From: Lutraria lutraria
Taxonomy: Eukaryota > Mollusca > Bivalvia > Venerida > Mactridae
NCBI GenBank assembly: GCA_964023205.1
Contig: OZ026835.1
Location: 21,031,817 to 21,095,816, forward strand
DNA: 64,000 bases
Direction of reading: 5' to 3'
The position numbers and the translations under genes are program-made. How positions within the stretch are numbered: position 1 is the stretch's first letter; every line of letters starts with the position of its first letter. The notes below the pieces were generated by a model. That model was not told the DNA's origin, made no database searches, and saw only the letters and a program-made list of their open reading frames with translations. This document shows positions 48,301 to 61,045 of the stretch, one piece after another.

Positions 48301-51300
48301 ATAATCGTTCAAGTTGTCAGGCACTGTTTGTGAACAGTGCTTTGAATAACTGAGCAAGGAGACATTTTTCAGTAAATCAGTCGCTGTTACAATTGCTGCC
48401 AATTTAAAATGAAATATGCATAAAACGACTATCAATCGATTCCGTACTGTAACCATTATTTCAACCCGCCTATACCTGTCTGATTAAAGTGTTCTCCAGA
48501 AAATTCAGACTAGCAGGCTAAATTTAAATTGTAATTGGTTTTATCAACGGATTATTCATTTTTCGGTGTATATTTATTTTTGTATTGACAAAAAGTAGTC
48601 GGCGCTATTTTTCAAGTAGAAGACGATATTACCGGCCGCCGGGGTTTCTGGAGTACATATTGGGTTTTACTGCGACGAATGGACACCTACCTCACAGTTA
48701 CATAATGTACATTCATCCTTTTCCCAAATATTTCCAACATTAGGACAAGTTGTCATACATTTACATCGATCTATAACATCTTTTAGTGTATCTCCCACGA
48801 CATCCTGAAAAACATTAACATACTCATTTCACTCATCGAATTCATTGTCTTGTAGATTCATAACTTCGTAAATACGCCATTTACGCTTATTAACAGTTTG
48901 TCCTAATTTCTCGTCCAATGAAATGTCCGTATTTCATTTGAAATTTGAAAAATATATCGCATAAAATGTGCCTAAGTCCTGGTATGGAGAAAATACGACA
49001 CTTATTTTTCTGTATGTGCAGAAATTAAGACAAACTGTAAATCAGTTATCGTTCATATTTTGAATTTTATGCGACATATCACTGCGCTCCGCGTCGCTTG
49101 TGATATATCCCGTAAAATTTAAAATGTGAACGATAACTAATACGTATTGAAACCAGTGAGAAAAGACCGACGTAAAGAGATAAATATTATTGTAACATAC
49201 AGATGCGCCCTATAAAGTGGATTTTTTGAACCTATATAAATTATCATTCGGCCTAGGAGAGCCATTGTTTACCTAGTGATCATAATACATCAACACAACA
49301 ATCGTTTACCAATGATCGGTTTGTCCTTGCCTGTGCACAGTACCAAATCAAATAGCAAAATCATTAAAATTCTATGTGAAAAGGTCCGAAACTCTTGTCA
49401 AGATTTACATCCGCATGTTGTGGTTGTAGATAAAATTATGTCTGTACAGTAACTTCCTGGTTTGGTTTCCGCGCTCACCGGACAAACCCTATACATTTTT
49501 TTTATTCAGTTCTGGTTTAGGTCAATCTTTTTATTTATTTTTAAAACTATTTCTAAAAAATGTCGACCTGTCGACCCTATATTTTTGGGTATGTTAGCGG
49601 AAACCACGTATCTATTTCAAGGTCGAATCAAGCCCAAAACTCTTTGTTCGTTATTCAATTTTCATTTACTCTTTGCCAAAGGTTATTTTCAACACATCTG
49701 ATTTCGTCTAATTCATTTATGAATCCGTGTGTGGGTTTCACATTGAAAATGATTATATCTAATGGGTATCAATTACTTTGTGTATTAAACATAAGTCTAT
49801 CCCCCCAAGTTACGAACTTCATATGAACAACCATCAGTAAAGCTATATTTTGTACTTAAGCCGATAATTATCAATTATAGCAATAAACAACCTGAATCAT
49901 TCAAAGTACATATATTTTGAAGTAATATTACACACAAGCTACTTTATTTCGTACAATCTTATATTTCATTATAGCAATAATTAGAGTTAATTTCTTAAGG
50001 GGGAGGAGTAAGCAAGCACAAGTCCTACCATCATGATCAGGTACATAGACTTGTAAACATGAATTTATACTTGTTTATACTTACAATTTTTGAAAAGGTA
50101 TTGTATAATAAATTCATTCTGTTTTGTAGAGATTCTGAAACTTGGAATTGAGCACAGTTTGGACACACTGAAAGCAGAAATAAAATGCAAAAAATAAAAA
50201 CAATCATAAAGTTTAGGTCATATACATTTTGTAAGGCTTGCAAAGGCACGATTTAGTCTATACGGAATGAATGACTTTTTTTCTCAAACCTCGTGAAAAT
50301 AAGTCTGAATATCTTTCTGTCGAAGTTCTTTTGTCTGTCGCAAAAAAAATAAAAAAATACTACTAGTATCAGTTGCAGAAAAATACATAGACTCGCTGAG
50401 TCATTTGAGAGAAAAATGTCGAATTTAAATCCTATTTTATCTAAATGAACAGCATTATTATATTCTATAGCGACATAATTTAGAAAAATGTACGAGGGAA
50501 CCGATCATTTTTAACGTATAGATGTCTACTCGTGATAAACCTTCATTTTATTCATTCTTCAGTTCAATGTATGAATAAATAAACTTATCTTAATAAAATT
50601 GATGTTTTTTTTAAGAATAACTTTCAAAGAACCGACTTCTAGACATAACTAAAATTAGACTAAAATGAATCATAATTTCAGCAAAACTGTTGCTATATTA
50701 CGTCTGGTTTTTAATCTAACAGGTAGTTCAAAATCATAAATTTCGAATAATATAAAATGTTACATATTACAATCAAGAGTTAAGATTTATAAGCCAAGTG
50801 CTTTCTACGCCATACGCAACTTAGCTGGAATCAAGCGTATTTAATATATTTCATAATTTAATTTCACTTCCGTTAGGCTTCGTTTAAATTTTGGCAGTAA
50901 AGGCACGGAAAATGTTATTAATTTGACTGATACTCGAAGTTTATGGTTCTTTAACGCGTGTGGTAGAGACGTGTGGATATAAATTGAGAAGTCGAGAAGT
51001 AGCTCGGTTAAGAGCTCTTCTCGATTAGAAAAGAGGAAGACGTGCAAGGAACTTATTCTAGATGTGATTAGAAACATCCTGCACGCAGTGACACTGAAGA
51101 CAAAAAAACCATAACCGAGTTATATCTATACATCAATGTTACTATAATCTTTATAGTCGATATATTTGTTCTTATCAGTCTAAAACAGAATGTAAAATGC
51201 ATACCACAAGGAGGGGTAAATATGCTGAACAGTTAATTACAGTTTTCCCATCAAATCAGATTTGATTTTGTCATAATCACATTGTCAAATCTTCACCGCC

Positions 51301-54300
51301 CATTTTGAAAATCTAAATTCAGCGCAACGTATTGCATAAGCACTTGATTTTCAATGGGAGAAAGCATAATAAAAAAGAAAAAATCCACATCAACCAAATT
51401 TAAATTGAATGTACGTTTTCCGCTTCCGTCTCGACTGTTTTGTCCTTGCAACTTTCAGTTAGCGGTCAGTTATTGCAAAGGGCTTTAAATCTTGAAGCCG
51501 TGTCGATAATTAAAAAAGTCTTTCACTTTAGGATACATACGCACCAAATTTAGCATGGATGTCTAACAAGGCCAACTGTCTAAGAAAATCACTTTAGCCA
51601 TTTAACATTTTGAAATAGCGGCCATATTTTTTCAAAATGACGGCCATAGTTATTAGAACACTGTCATTTTAACACAATGATATGATAATTTACTATTTGT
51701 GGTATAGATGAAATCAACCAAAAGTTAGAAAACAAAATGCCTGAGATAATTATTTTTGTATCTTCGTTTGAAATATGAACATAAAATTCTACCTAATAAT
51801 ATAAAGCGATTGTTCTTCCATTACATAAATGTGCCAATAGTATACACATATAACCGGCTTTTCATTGTTCATATATACACAATCGGAAATACTAAATCCT
51901 GACTCTTATCTCGATACTTTTCAAAATGAAGTATTGCTCAAGATATCGCTTACAGACAATCCGAACTGGGAAAAGAAACAGACGCGTAAACGTTTTGTAT
52001 AATCCGTGAGTTCTAATAGATGAACTAAACTATACGTCTGAAATGTATGTTCACGCATTTTAACTAAGACATCTCGTTACGGGTGCTTTTATAATGAAAT
52101 TATCGCTTTATATCTTTATGGACTAATTACGTCAGTAACAAACGTATGCTCAATATTAAAGACAATTACATTATCATATTTGGTATTCATGTTGGAATGT
52201 GACTTCTTTTTGAAATCTGACAAAAAAAAAAGCTCGACCATTTTTTTATTCCGAAAGATAAATAAGTTGTATAAACATACATATACAGTCCAGGCAGTAT
52301 TAGCGGCCACTTCCGAATAAAGGCCATCCTGTGAATAAAGGCCAGTCTTTTAAAAAACGCCCTTGATTATATAGAATAAAATGACCCCGGAATAAAGCCC
52401 ACTGATCAATAAAGGCCACATTGTGTCTTTTCCATGGGTGACCCTTTTTTCACAGGTTTGACTGTACTGTATATTATATTTGTGCCGTAGATTTGTATAA
52501 TCTAACGTATTGTTATAACTTGTTTATCCATAAACGTAGTCTTCGACTCCATATTGTTTCAATCCGGGCAATTATTCATTTAAAGATCAACTAGATGCTA
52601 TTTTCTTCTGCGACATGATCACATACATTTTCTAAGACAACCAAACATACAGTATATAAAACAATATAGAATCTTTGTTTAAAAAATACATTATTATGGG
52701 GACAATCATAACAGAATATTATTATGTGAAGACTTTAAATGTTTGGTGCATTTAGATATTCAACCTTGACATTTAACTGACATGATTTTACAAGCAGCCC
52801 TCCCCCCATCAATGCTTATATTCATTGACTCTTCATAAAGGAGGTGATAGTGATGAACTCTTCAAAAATGAGCAGATAATCTTGATATTTGTACTTACAT
52901 GTTGTTAATTCACTTAACACAGGACACTGGATCTGGTAACCTTGTTGTCCTATAACAAACTTTAATTCTTGTATAGCACCCTGAAAATTCGACAGTACAA
53001 TTGTTACTATACAAAACAATTAAAAGGGAATTAAAAAGGAATCGAATTAATGTATTCCCAATCGGGAGGAGCATGCAATTAAAATCGTCGAGGGATGGCC
53101 AAGAAGTTCATTGCCAAGTCTATTTCAGGCAATTTTAGCGTAATTATACTACAATAAGCTGTATGAATATTTGCAATACGGCAATATGTGTGCTGAGCGA
53201 ATTCGATAAAAAAAAACATGCATTAAAAAAAATATGCCATATATTGAATTAGGATTAATAGGGTTCCAGCGCAAGTTTTGTCATTGTTATTCAATATTTA
53301 TAGGATTATCAGTTTTTTTAGAATCAACACAGCTTCTTAAAAAATGGCCTTTATTCGGAGGTGGCCGCTACCACATGTATGTCTGTATATGGATAAACAA
53401 CATCAGCGTGCACTACATAAAACTTCAATTATTACTTTTATTCCATTATTCCTGGTATGATTATAAGACATGAAGTTCATTCGAGGAAACTTCTGGAGCT
53501 ATTGACCGCCATTCATGCGATGATCTAATGTTTATGTTTGTTGAACAATGTTTACAGGATAAGCGAGATCATTTATTAACTGATAAGCCATTGTTTTATT
53601 ATTATCTTGTTGGCTTCACGGTGAGTAATTAGCTTTATTTATTATTTTACTTGGGATGTTCGGACCGAATTAGATTATTTTCAAACATTTTTATTGAATG
53701 TTTATTCCTTGAAGTTAATGACCACAGAATACAGAATACAGAAATGGTTGACTAGGACATGAATAAAGCTTTCATCATTTCTTCAAACCTAGATGAGAAA
53801 ATGGCCTTAATGCACGGTTTACCTCTCTTTTGTATCGATGGAAAAAAATGACCATGGTTTACAGGCGTTCTCTTTTAACTGACGGCTAATTCAAGTTTGA
53901 CACATCACAAATTTGTACGAAAACATTCTCTGTCATGAAATCGAGACCCAGACACAAAAAACGGCTGATTAGATTGATTGGCAAACGAATAACAATTTGA
54001 AAAGAAAAAAAAGAATAAGTATATTAATGATCGCCATAACGTAGGGAATTTCTATATACATTTGTACAAGTTCAATTACTTGTTGAAGACGTAAACTTGT
54101 ATTGAAAATGATTATAAATATAAAGAAAATGAAGCAATCTGGCTCGAGAAGAAAAATATGCGATATTACATAAACAATGAATGCTACAGTAACGGATTGT
54201 GGTAATTATACCTAACCATTCAGGTAACAACCGGAAATACAGACTACTGGGTGAAGAATTGGCAGCTTAAAAGAATGTGGGACGTGTTTTGCGTGTAATC

Positions 54301-57300
54301 TCGTGAACGTCTAAAATAGCATCTGGTTTTTACCGTTACCACTCGCCTGAAAAAGTTTGGGGTAATTTTGGAACACGAAAAGTTCATTTATTTAATTTAT
54401 CACTCTTAAAGACTACATCGTCCTGCATTTAAAACATGGCTTCTCCACTTCTCAAACTAGTTCATGTCGACCATTATTGCCCTTCGAACAAAACGGTGCT
54501 TGATTTCTGATATTTTCCAGATCCTTTCAAAAGTAATTCTTCCCGCTAAAACATGGTGAAATTATCTCGTAATTACGCTAAATACTTGAACACAATAATG
54601 TTTGCAATGGTCGTCAATCATACGCGAATCAATCAATTTCACATTGCAGCATCATTGAGGTCACCCTTGCTATGTGCAGGCTCATCAAACATATGTATAC
54701 CACTTGACGCAGCTCTAACGTTTTTGTACGGTTGTCAAATTGGCTAAAATATTTCATTGAGTAAACTGTTTGGATAATGGTAGAAACGAAAAGTTTGGAT
54801 TATGTCTCCAGCAATTTTAGTAACAAAAAAAGCACAAAGTCCATGAGGGATAAATCCAGCCAGTTTTTCAACATGCAACTTGACAACGATTCCTCGAGCA
54901 GGCAGTTCCTATAGGAATAAGTTGGACCTATACAGCAACACTATAAGCATTAAAGTATGTCAAATAAAAGGTATTCTCTTAAAAATGGCAATTGGTGTAT
55001 GCCCAGACTAATCAAGGCAACCAAATAATGATCACCTGCACATGTATAATAATTCTAAATAGAAAATACACATTCCCCTACATGAGCAACATCAGCAATA
55101 ACATTTACAAATAAGACACTTTAATTAACGATTTCGCCCCAATACCTATGGACTAATCAAGACTAGCCATTGATTCGGTTGTTCATGTCGAAATTAGCAG
55201 ATATATTGAATGGAGGAACTTGAAATCGTCTCAACCTGTTGAATTAATTATGCTCACTCCATTCATGAGAAGACAGCTGTAGAAGCGATGAATGTATATA
55301 CAACAATACCGTCTAGAATCAGTAATCACAACATAGTTTAGTTCGCTGGAGGTTTATCAAGCGTCTATGCGAATTAAACACGCCTAAGTTAAATACAGTA
55401 CGACTGGAGAGCTGTGGGTGAAATTAAGTTCAAACGATGTCCTATCTAATTGACTCACATCAAACAGAGCGCAGAGAGCCATTGGACTCATTGCGCGTTT
55501 TTGTAATTAACAGTCCGTTCCTGGTATATCATTGTTACAACCACAATCATAATAAGTATAATTGTATGGAAGAGTACCAAAATAAATATTTCTTATATAT
55601 GAGTTCAAATAGATTCCTTTGTCGGGCTGTATTCTGTTATTGTTTTTGTTTGTCCGTTCAGTTCATGTTACAAAGTTTCATACTATATTTGACTTGAAAT
55701 TTCGAGTAAAAAGTAATATCAATGAATTACGTTTATTGGTGCATACAAGAATATTGCCTGTACCATTATTTAGTGATTACAATAAATGCGACCAGTTTTT
55801 TTTTACCAGTCATGGAATACTTTAATGGACTGGTGTACTTTTACACTTTTTTGGCTATTGGCATTTGATCATTATCTGCGGATTTAATCTTAGAGACAGA
55901 TGTTGCCGTAGAATGACAGCATGTACAACAAAACATTCTGAAGTATACGACAGTCGGTTCAAAACGAACGCAGTAGCACAGAAAACCTTTCCAATCCCAC
56001 ATAATATTGGTTGCATTTTTGTGTCTACGAAAATGATTTATGATGCCACTTGCAACTTTTAAGTCTTAAGAAGATTTGGAAAAAATCCATAGCAAAAAGA
56101 ATATTATCTGCTAGGCTTTCCCTACCGCTGTAGTCTAAATACTGTATAACGGTTCGTTTCATTTCAAAACTGTTTTGAAACTTAGAAAACTGATGAGGTA
56201 AAAACGGATGTGAATACGAGGAAAAGAGGAAATAACTGGATAATCATATGCACAGTGACTGTGTGGAGATTATGAATGATGCTAAAGAGATGATTTCGCA
56301 AAAATGGCTTATTTTGAACAAAAATCCTAAAAAGCACATATTTCAAGCGGCTATTTTTTCTTGGATGTAAGATTTCTTTACAAACATGGGTTGATACAAC
56401 TTTTGAATTCAATTTAAAAACGCATAGTTGATATAAGACTATGAAACAACCTCGCGATTCGACTAGTGAATAAGAAACAGCTATGAAGATTCCCAGTCAG
56501 TAAGGGGTTTTAGTCTATTTGCATATATCAACAAAATAAAGAATAACCATTGAAATTTCAGAAAAATATAAATATATGATTGTATAATTTAGGCTTGTAT
56601 GAAGATTGCCGAAAAACAAAAACAGTTTATTTTCCATTTAGTACCAAAATTTATAAATTAAGGGACTTTGTTAATTAATAGATATATTATCTTTCAACAA
56701 ATTCCACATACAAGCTTCCAATGAGGACATGAAGAGATATCAATGTAGAGTCACAATAAAATTGATATTAATGTTTGCCCCTAGAATGTGGGTTTAGAGG
56801 AAGTTTCTGCAATGACTGCAATACCGCAATGTCTATCAAGAAAGTAACTAAACATCTAGTCTTTGAACATGTCATTGGTAAAGCCACAATATGTCTTAAA
56901 TGTGTATTATTTTCAATGTAGAAAAGATCTGCAAGATTGTGATATCAAACTGTTCCCAAAATGGTACAGAAAGGACACATATCTGATATCATTTGACCGT
57001 TTCTTCTTTGTACTTCACTACAGTCAAAGACGCTTTACACAACCATTCTAAGGTAACACGTCTTCACAGATATATGTACCCACCTTGAAATGTAAACTGT
57101 TTTGATTTCTTTGTCCAATAAATAGAGATAGCTTGCTCCCTGCCAAATATTGTCTATTCAGAGATGGTAAAACCCGTTGGTAGAGTTTGCTGCAATTAAT
57201 ATATAAAGTCACATTGTTTCCACTAAATGTTAATGCTAATTGATGCCAATGGCCATCGGCTATCCGAACTGGGAATGTTTCAGTATATAATCGTTGGTCT

Positions 57301-59177
57301 CGGGGATAATGTAAGTGAAGCTCGTCCCTTTTTCCGTCACTCTCCACCTCTAGCAATCTGGAACAATACAAAAAAACATGTGCCAATTAAGCATATATTT
57401 GAAATCATATCAAACCATGTTCATCTATTGGGCAGATAATTTACTGTTTTCAAAAATGTAAAGAGCAGACTCAGATTTGAATTTTCTCGGGTTCAGTGTC
57501 ATACGCATAGAAATTTCCTTTACACGATATTGGGTGATTATAAGGTTTATGGTCAACAACCTGGCCTGACGACAACAATTTCTATATTAAAAAAGAAGGA
57601 AATGACTCAATTTAATGAGAAAGTGCAGTTTATTTGTCGGGGATTTTCACTTCATTATAAATCAACTTTTTAAAACACTTTCCGAGAAATGAGAACGCAA
57701 CAAAAGTAAGACTTCTTTTGATTTAAAGATAAAAAATAGATAATGGTACTACAATACCACTCTCACATGACGTTATGGAGTTCACCCATGATTTAAACTC
57801 CCCAAATTGTTCTAAACAAATAAAGCTGTTACGTTAAGTAAATTCTCAAATGATATACGATTATGTTCCATGGTTGAATTCTAGTTCACCATTATAACCA
57901 TGTATATTTCCAAAGCATATGCCTTTCATTATACCACGTGTCTTATTATATCATTAAAATGAAAAATGTTCAGTCAACAAACCAGGACTGTTTTTTTTCT
58001 ATATTACTTAGAAGTATTTCTTCTGTTTCATGCGAATGTACAAAAATCGAAAATCACCCAAACCAAATGGGTCACCGGAAGTACTAATTATAAATGTACC
58101 ACCCAGACATTGTTTCAGTTTTCTTAGGACATTTTACGTGCACCGAATAATCCGAGCAATGAGCTGACGATTAGGTCACCGGAAGTGCTCATTAGAGTGT
58201 ACCTCCCAGACTTTTACTGCAAGCTTTATGATATTTAAAGCTTAATGAAGAACAGACTGATTGAATTAATAAACAATTCTATGGAGAAAAAAAACGTAAA
58301 CTTGGTAATATAAAACGTATTAAACAAAATAAGACACGCTTTCAATTATTTGTATGCATATAATATTTTCGACGTATTATATTAACAATAAAGAAAGCCA
58401 TAACACAATGTTCTTCTTCTACAACTTTCTGTATTAATGCCATCAAAAACTACTCTCATCAGATGTCTGTAAATTCACTACACAAAAATTATAAAGATTC
58501 TAAACTAGTATTGTAAGACCAAAGTTCGTCGGAGGCCCACGAAATATACGCATGTAAAGATATCAAAACTCAATTTGATAAACAAGTCTGATAACTTTTA
58601 ATGCAAAATTGTGTACGAAAGAATCAAGGAAAAGAATGGCGCTAATACGAACGCCAATCTTGACAATGATATGAAACAAAATTTATATTTTCAAGTTATC
58701 AACATAGGGGTCCAGTTAGTTTGGGGTTCATTACTAACACGGGTGAATGCCGCTCAATTATACAGCCAAATCACTAATTAAGATATGAAGCGTGATAATA
58801 TTGCATCAATTTTACAGGGCCATAGTATTTGTTTTCATATTCGACTATTGTCATGTAAATAAAACTGAAGACATGAAATCTTTTAGAGCGAGCCAAAGAA
58901 TGTCCCGATGTTTGGTTTGAGTTTTTGCATAGGTCAAATTTCGACTGATGTTCAGAAAGTCTAAGGCGAATATCGTAGGCTTAGGACTGCTGGGAATTTT
59001 TCATTGGTGTATGAGTATGTACTTACCGGTGTTGTCCTGCCGATAAGGATATCAAACTGCCGGTATCTCCAGGCTCCTGTCGCACTGTGGCAAGGAATGT
59101 GAACTTTTCATTGTTACGTAGCAACATCAAGACTTTGTTTGTTATATTCTCTGGTAATTCCAGAATTCTGTTTGTAT
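36111..59177 (-). CDS. NELL-like secreted TSPN-VWC-EGF protein, short form (5' end not found)
   Basis: Ten exons (59177-59027, 57357-57084, 52980-52899, 50167-50085, 48804-48691, 42098-42059, 38596-38514, 38113-38023, 37472-37353, 36367-36111) join in frame into 430 visible residues. In order: TSPN/laminin-G (1-141, with HWHQLALTFSGNNVTLYI and LFIGQRNQ), a CPVL…CPNC linker, a helical stretch that may form a coiled coil (about 175-205), a VWC-like module (about 208-305), an EGF domain (309-344) and a calcium-binding EGF (346-390, DVNEC and CVNTIGSYKCVC). A tail ending ILMFIWLCLFV plus seven residues (HHSLRxx type, mostly polar) closes it. NELL1/2 of vertebrates are about 810 residues, with more EGF and VWC modules, and act as extracellular ligands. 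Here the remaining EGF and VWC modules are absent. Possible N-glycosylation sites: NIT, NVT, NCS, NGT, NST. Confidence 0.88.
36473..36987. mobile_element. Foldback element FB1
   Basis: It starts ttattatacctcacgtgac and has an internal region to about 36840. Then come two 43-nt arms, 36842-36884 and 36938-36980, which are perfect inverted repeats of each other (aatatcacatcccacatagg … ccctatgtgggatgtgatatt) around a 53-nt spacer that is itself partly palindromic. The internal region also occurs in FB2 at 43020-43545. It lies in a NELL-like intron. Confidence 0.8.
37353..37472 (-). CDS. NELL-like exon: first EGF domain
   Basis: The acceptor is GTGTTCTAG and the donor is GAAG|GTAAAT. It encodes GSGFCVAGNDC, STCIDQQTKYTCLC and HAGFHRNGDRCE, six cysteines in EGF spacing, entering and leaving in phase 1 as is typical of EGF exons. 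It matches the first EGF of NELL1/2. Confidence 0.9.
37873..38010. mobile_element. Foldback element FB3
   Basis: Arms 37895-37916 and 37976-37997 are perfect 22-nt inverted repeats (acatttctgagagggcgtta…). The flank ttcggtataataaaata is shared with FB1 and FB2, so this is a related subfamily. It ends only about 13 bp from the next NELL-like exon. Confidence 0.7.
38023..38113 (-). CDS. NELL-like exon: end of the VWC module
   Basis: The acceptor is TTTCTATCAG and the donor is AAAG|GTACGG. It encodes AGYSNCEVCPPLACDKSEQI and QGDECCPKCK, the CPPLxC…CCxxC second half of a VWC domain, very close to NELL CPPLNC…CCRVC. Confidence 0.9.
38514..38596 (-). CDS. NELL-like exon: middle of the VWC region
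   Basis: The acceptor is TTTGTCTTACAG and the donor is GAC|GTAAGT. It encodes ICFYENVYFKHKEVVCPGKT, then GIFCTCD, corresponding to the start of the second VWC of NELL (CIYGGKVL…). Confidence 0.85.
38600..42058. other. NELL-like intron; no missing VWC exon found
   Basis: I searched the minus strand for a CCxxC-type exon to complete the first VWC and saw none. It contains a 13-G run (38789-38801) and a MITE copy (41154-41350). The frames 38962-39237 and 39573-39776 have no signature. Confidence 0.4.
41154..41350. mobile_element. MITE-like element interrupted by a 19-G run
   Basis: It begins tatagtcagaactgagcact and ends catttggcttgactgt, with the family interior (tgatctttattcacagagtg). A run of 19 G (41230-41248) replaces part of the interior. 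Confidence 0.65.
42059..42098 (-). CDS. NELL-like 40-nt micro-exon (VWC)
   Basis: The acceptor is TCTGTTTCAG and the donor is TTCAA|GTAAGT. It encodes NGTVECRYNDECS, matching NELL GAVECRRMSC. It enters in phase 0 and leaves in phase 1, which fits the next exon exactly. The expected CPPLxC…CCxVC continuation of the first VWC is absent. Confidence 0.85.
43020..43545. mobile_element. Foldback element FB2, permuted relative to FB1
   Basis: Arms 43049-43093 and 43475-43519 are 45-nt inverted repeats, the same sequence as the FB1 arms, but here they flank the shared internal region (ttattatacctcacgtgac … ttcggtataataaaata) instead of sitting together at one end. The frame 43196-43477 is inside the element and is not a gene. 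Confidence 0.8.
44579..44748. mobile_element. MITE-like element, second family (about 170 bp)
   Basis: The terminal inverted repeats are acagtaaaacc and ggttttactgt (11 bp). The interior has paired segments (cagtagtctgagaac, ggaaattccggttttcaagg). Confidence 0.65.
45855..45935 (-). mobile_element. tRNA-like SINE head (minus strand)
   Basis: Read on the minus strand: GCAGTCGTGGTCGAGTTGTT (A-box region), then GGGTTCGAGTCC (B box) about 30 nt later, then a body starting acggaacatcattcccttc, related to the SINE at 14165-14375. Confidence 0.55.
45936..48690. other. NELL-like intron, no feature beyond a G run
   Basis: A 14-G run lies at 47175-47188. The frames 46686-46871 and 47474-47665 have no support. 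Confidence 0.4.
48691..48804 (-). CDS. NELL-like exon: start of the first VWC
   Basis: The acceptor is GTTTTTCAG and the donor is GAG|GTAGGT. It encodes DVVGDTLKDVIDRCKCMTTC, then PNVGNIWEKDECTLCNCE, which equals the end of the coiled-coil linker plus the first half of a VWC (NELL: CHCEKTC…W.DGD.CRNCTC). It is 114 nt, phase 0 at both ends. Confidence 0.9.
49044..49138. mobile_element. Foldback element FB4
   Basis: agttatcgttcatattttga…gcgacatatcac pairs with gtgatatatcccg…tgtgaacgataact around a GC-rich loop (tgcgctccgcgtcgct). The arms are imperfect. Confidence 0.65.
50085..50167 (-). CDS. NELL-like exon: linker/coiled coil
   Basis: The acceptor is TCTGCTTTCAG and the donor is ATT|GTAAGT. 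It encodes CPNCAQFQVSESLQNRMNLL, then YNTFSKI, corresponding to CPTCSDFLSLVQGIMDLQEL of NELL2. The split codon from the previous exon gives Leu. Confidence 0.87.
52284..52466. mobile_element. MITE-like element, complete copy (about 183 bp)
   Basis: The termini are tacagtccaggcagta and cacaggtttgactgta, with the family interior (ccgaataaaggccatcctgt, tcaataaaggccacattgtg). A further short piece lies near 53335-53390. Confidence 0.75.
52899..52980 (-). CDS. NELL-like exon: end of the TSPN domain
   Basis: The acceptor is GAATTTTCAG and the donor is ACAT|GTAAGT. It encodes GAIQELKFVIGQQGYQIQCP, then VLSELTT, matching GIIQDGKIIFMPNGYITQCP of NELL. Confidence 0.9.
57084..57357 (-). CDS. NELL-like exon: core of the TSPN/laminin-G domain
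   Basis: The acceptor is GTATTGTTCCAG and the donor is AAG|GTGGGT. It encodes LLEVESDGKRDELHLHYPRD, RIADGHWHQLALTFSGNNVT, LYINCSKLYQRV and LSLFIGQRNQNSLHFK. The WH.(L/V)AL, DC/NC(S/N)K(I/L)Y.RV and (L/F)GQRNQ signatures of NELL are all present. It is 274 nt. Confidence 0.93.
59027..59177 (-). CDS. NELL-like exon: first recognised TSPN exon
   Basis: The acceptor is CTTTTCTTAG and the donor is CCG|GTAAGT. It encodes TNRILELPENITNKVLMLLR, then NNEKFTFLATVRQEPGDTGS and LISLSAGQH, matching LRNKHEFTILVTLKQ of NELL. It enters in phase 1, so at least one more coding exon lies upstream. Confidence 0.9.
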
Positions 59178-61045
59178 CTAAGAAAAGAGAAACAAAATTT
59201 TATTAATTTTGAAGAAGGTCAAAACGGTCTATAATGATGGTGTTATACTGACCTACAACTCAAACGATTCTGCAAGGCATATGTTAACAGTTTGTCTTAT
59301 TTAGAGGATTAGCATACACAACTTCATCCAGGAACTAATCTTTTACAGCGGTATTGTAATTACTTAGGTCACCTACTCCATACTCATCGTACTCAATAAC
59401 AGCTACACATGTATATGAAAAACTTAATTTAGGTAATCGTGTAATAAAACTGTTTCCATATTTCAGACTAATTCCTTGTTTTGTATTAGAAGAGAATAAT
59501 TTGATGTTTTTATAAAATGCTGCCAACTGAAGAACCGTACTCTGTTTAATGCTTCATCGGCAACAGCTCACCTGAATGTACTAAAACTCTAGACTTTTTC
59601 CAATCAACAAACTTACATCCGGATAAAAATGAGCTATAGCGGATTTAAAAGATTTCGACCATGGATTTTATATTCAAATAACGGTATTCGCTACTGCACG
59701 TAATTGTTTTATTTCCATATGTACAGGTTTGAGATAATCTGGAATGAAATACCTTTTCTACATTAAACTGTTTGAGTGTATATTACATTTCGTAATGATT
59801 CATGTAATGATTCAAATAATGTCAATAAAAGGCAACAAATGTTTAATAAAAAAGAAGAGTATTTTGGTACTAACAATGTTAACAAAACGCAAAAGAAGAG
59901 CTGCATATAAAAGGTATTGGAGAAATATTGTGAAAGTCAATTAATTAAGATTAATCCGTTTGTTATATTGTTCCTTCGCTAAATAGATGTAGAGAAGATG
60001 TTAGTTCCAAGAACAAATCAGTCACCATCCATACCTAGACTAGTTTGTTTATTTCACTTCTAACGTCCACCAACAAGCTTGAAATACTAATAATATGGAG
60101 AACAGGTAATTGCAGTTAAAGTTTTTAACACTAGTATCACACCGCATACATGACGTATGACCACATGACCAGATACTTTATATGTGACGTTGGCTAAAAA
60201 ACTTTGAGCTTTCCATTGCTTTAAATAACTTTTTTGTTTAACTATGTATCATTTGTGGAGAAACATGGTTGCTAATGGTGCTTAATCAAGGCAGCAGTTT
60301 CGTTTACTTTGTTTCTGAATGTGTTGTCTAATAAGTTGAACATCGATGGTTTCAGATTGAAGACTCTGATAGCTCATATCGAAGTCGATACAGCGAGATG
60401 ACTAGACAAACAGTGTAAAATCTGTACTTTGTACCCTGTCTGTATCTATTTGCGATCGTTTTGATAACAAAACACCACTGTAGTGTCCAATACATATTAC
60501 CATTAACAATTCTTATCTCCATGCGTACCAGGAAACAAATTGCTCTTCATAAAACTTGTATTCCCCGAAGTACCACCGGATCATAATATTCAAATACTTT
60601 TGAAAATCGTTCTGTTTTGTCTCAGTTTCAGATTTCTTTGATTTTGAATCAGCAGGCTAAAACAGTTTGTTTTTTATGAATAAGATAAAGCTCAGACGCT
60701 TTTCACAAAAGCTTACAACCGGTAATAAACCATTGAGTTGAGTCTGAAGAATCGGAATTTCAAAATTTAGTCTGCAAAGATAGCTAGGAGTGGCATCAGA
60801 AAATTGTTTTCTCTGTTTTAAAATTGTTAGGAGGCTGGTTAATACAGTCCCCACACTCGTATATAAATGATTCATACCAGACCAGGAGAAATTGATTAAT
60901 GGAATTGTAAATGGACAGTGGAAACAGATAGAATTATTGCTTGAAATACAGTGTTATATGGGCTAGTAAGCAGTTTTATTAAATAACTATTTATTATCAG
61001 CCTTGTAACTTGTTTACTGCCTGGAATAATAATACAGTGGCATTT

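Noticed and set aside
57227..57439. 70-codon plus-strand frame opposite the TSPN exon
   Set aside because: Antisense shadow of a strongly supported NELL-like exon.
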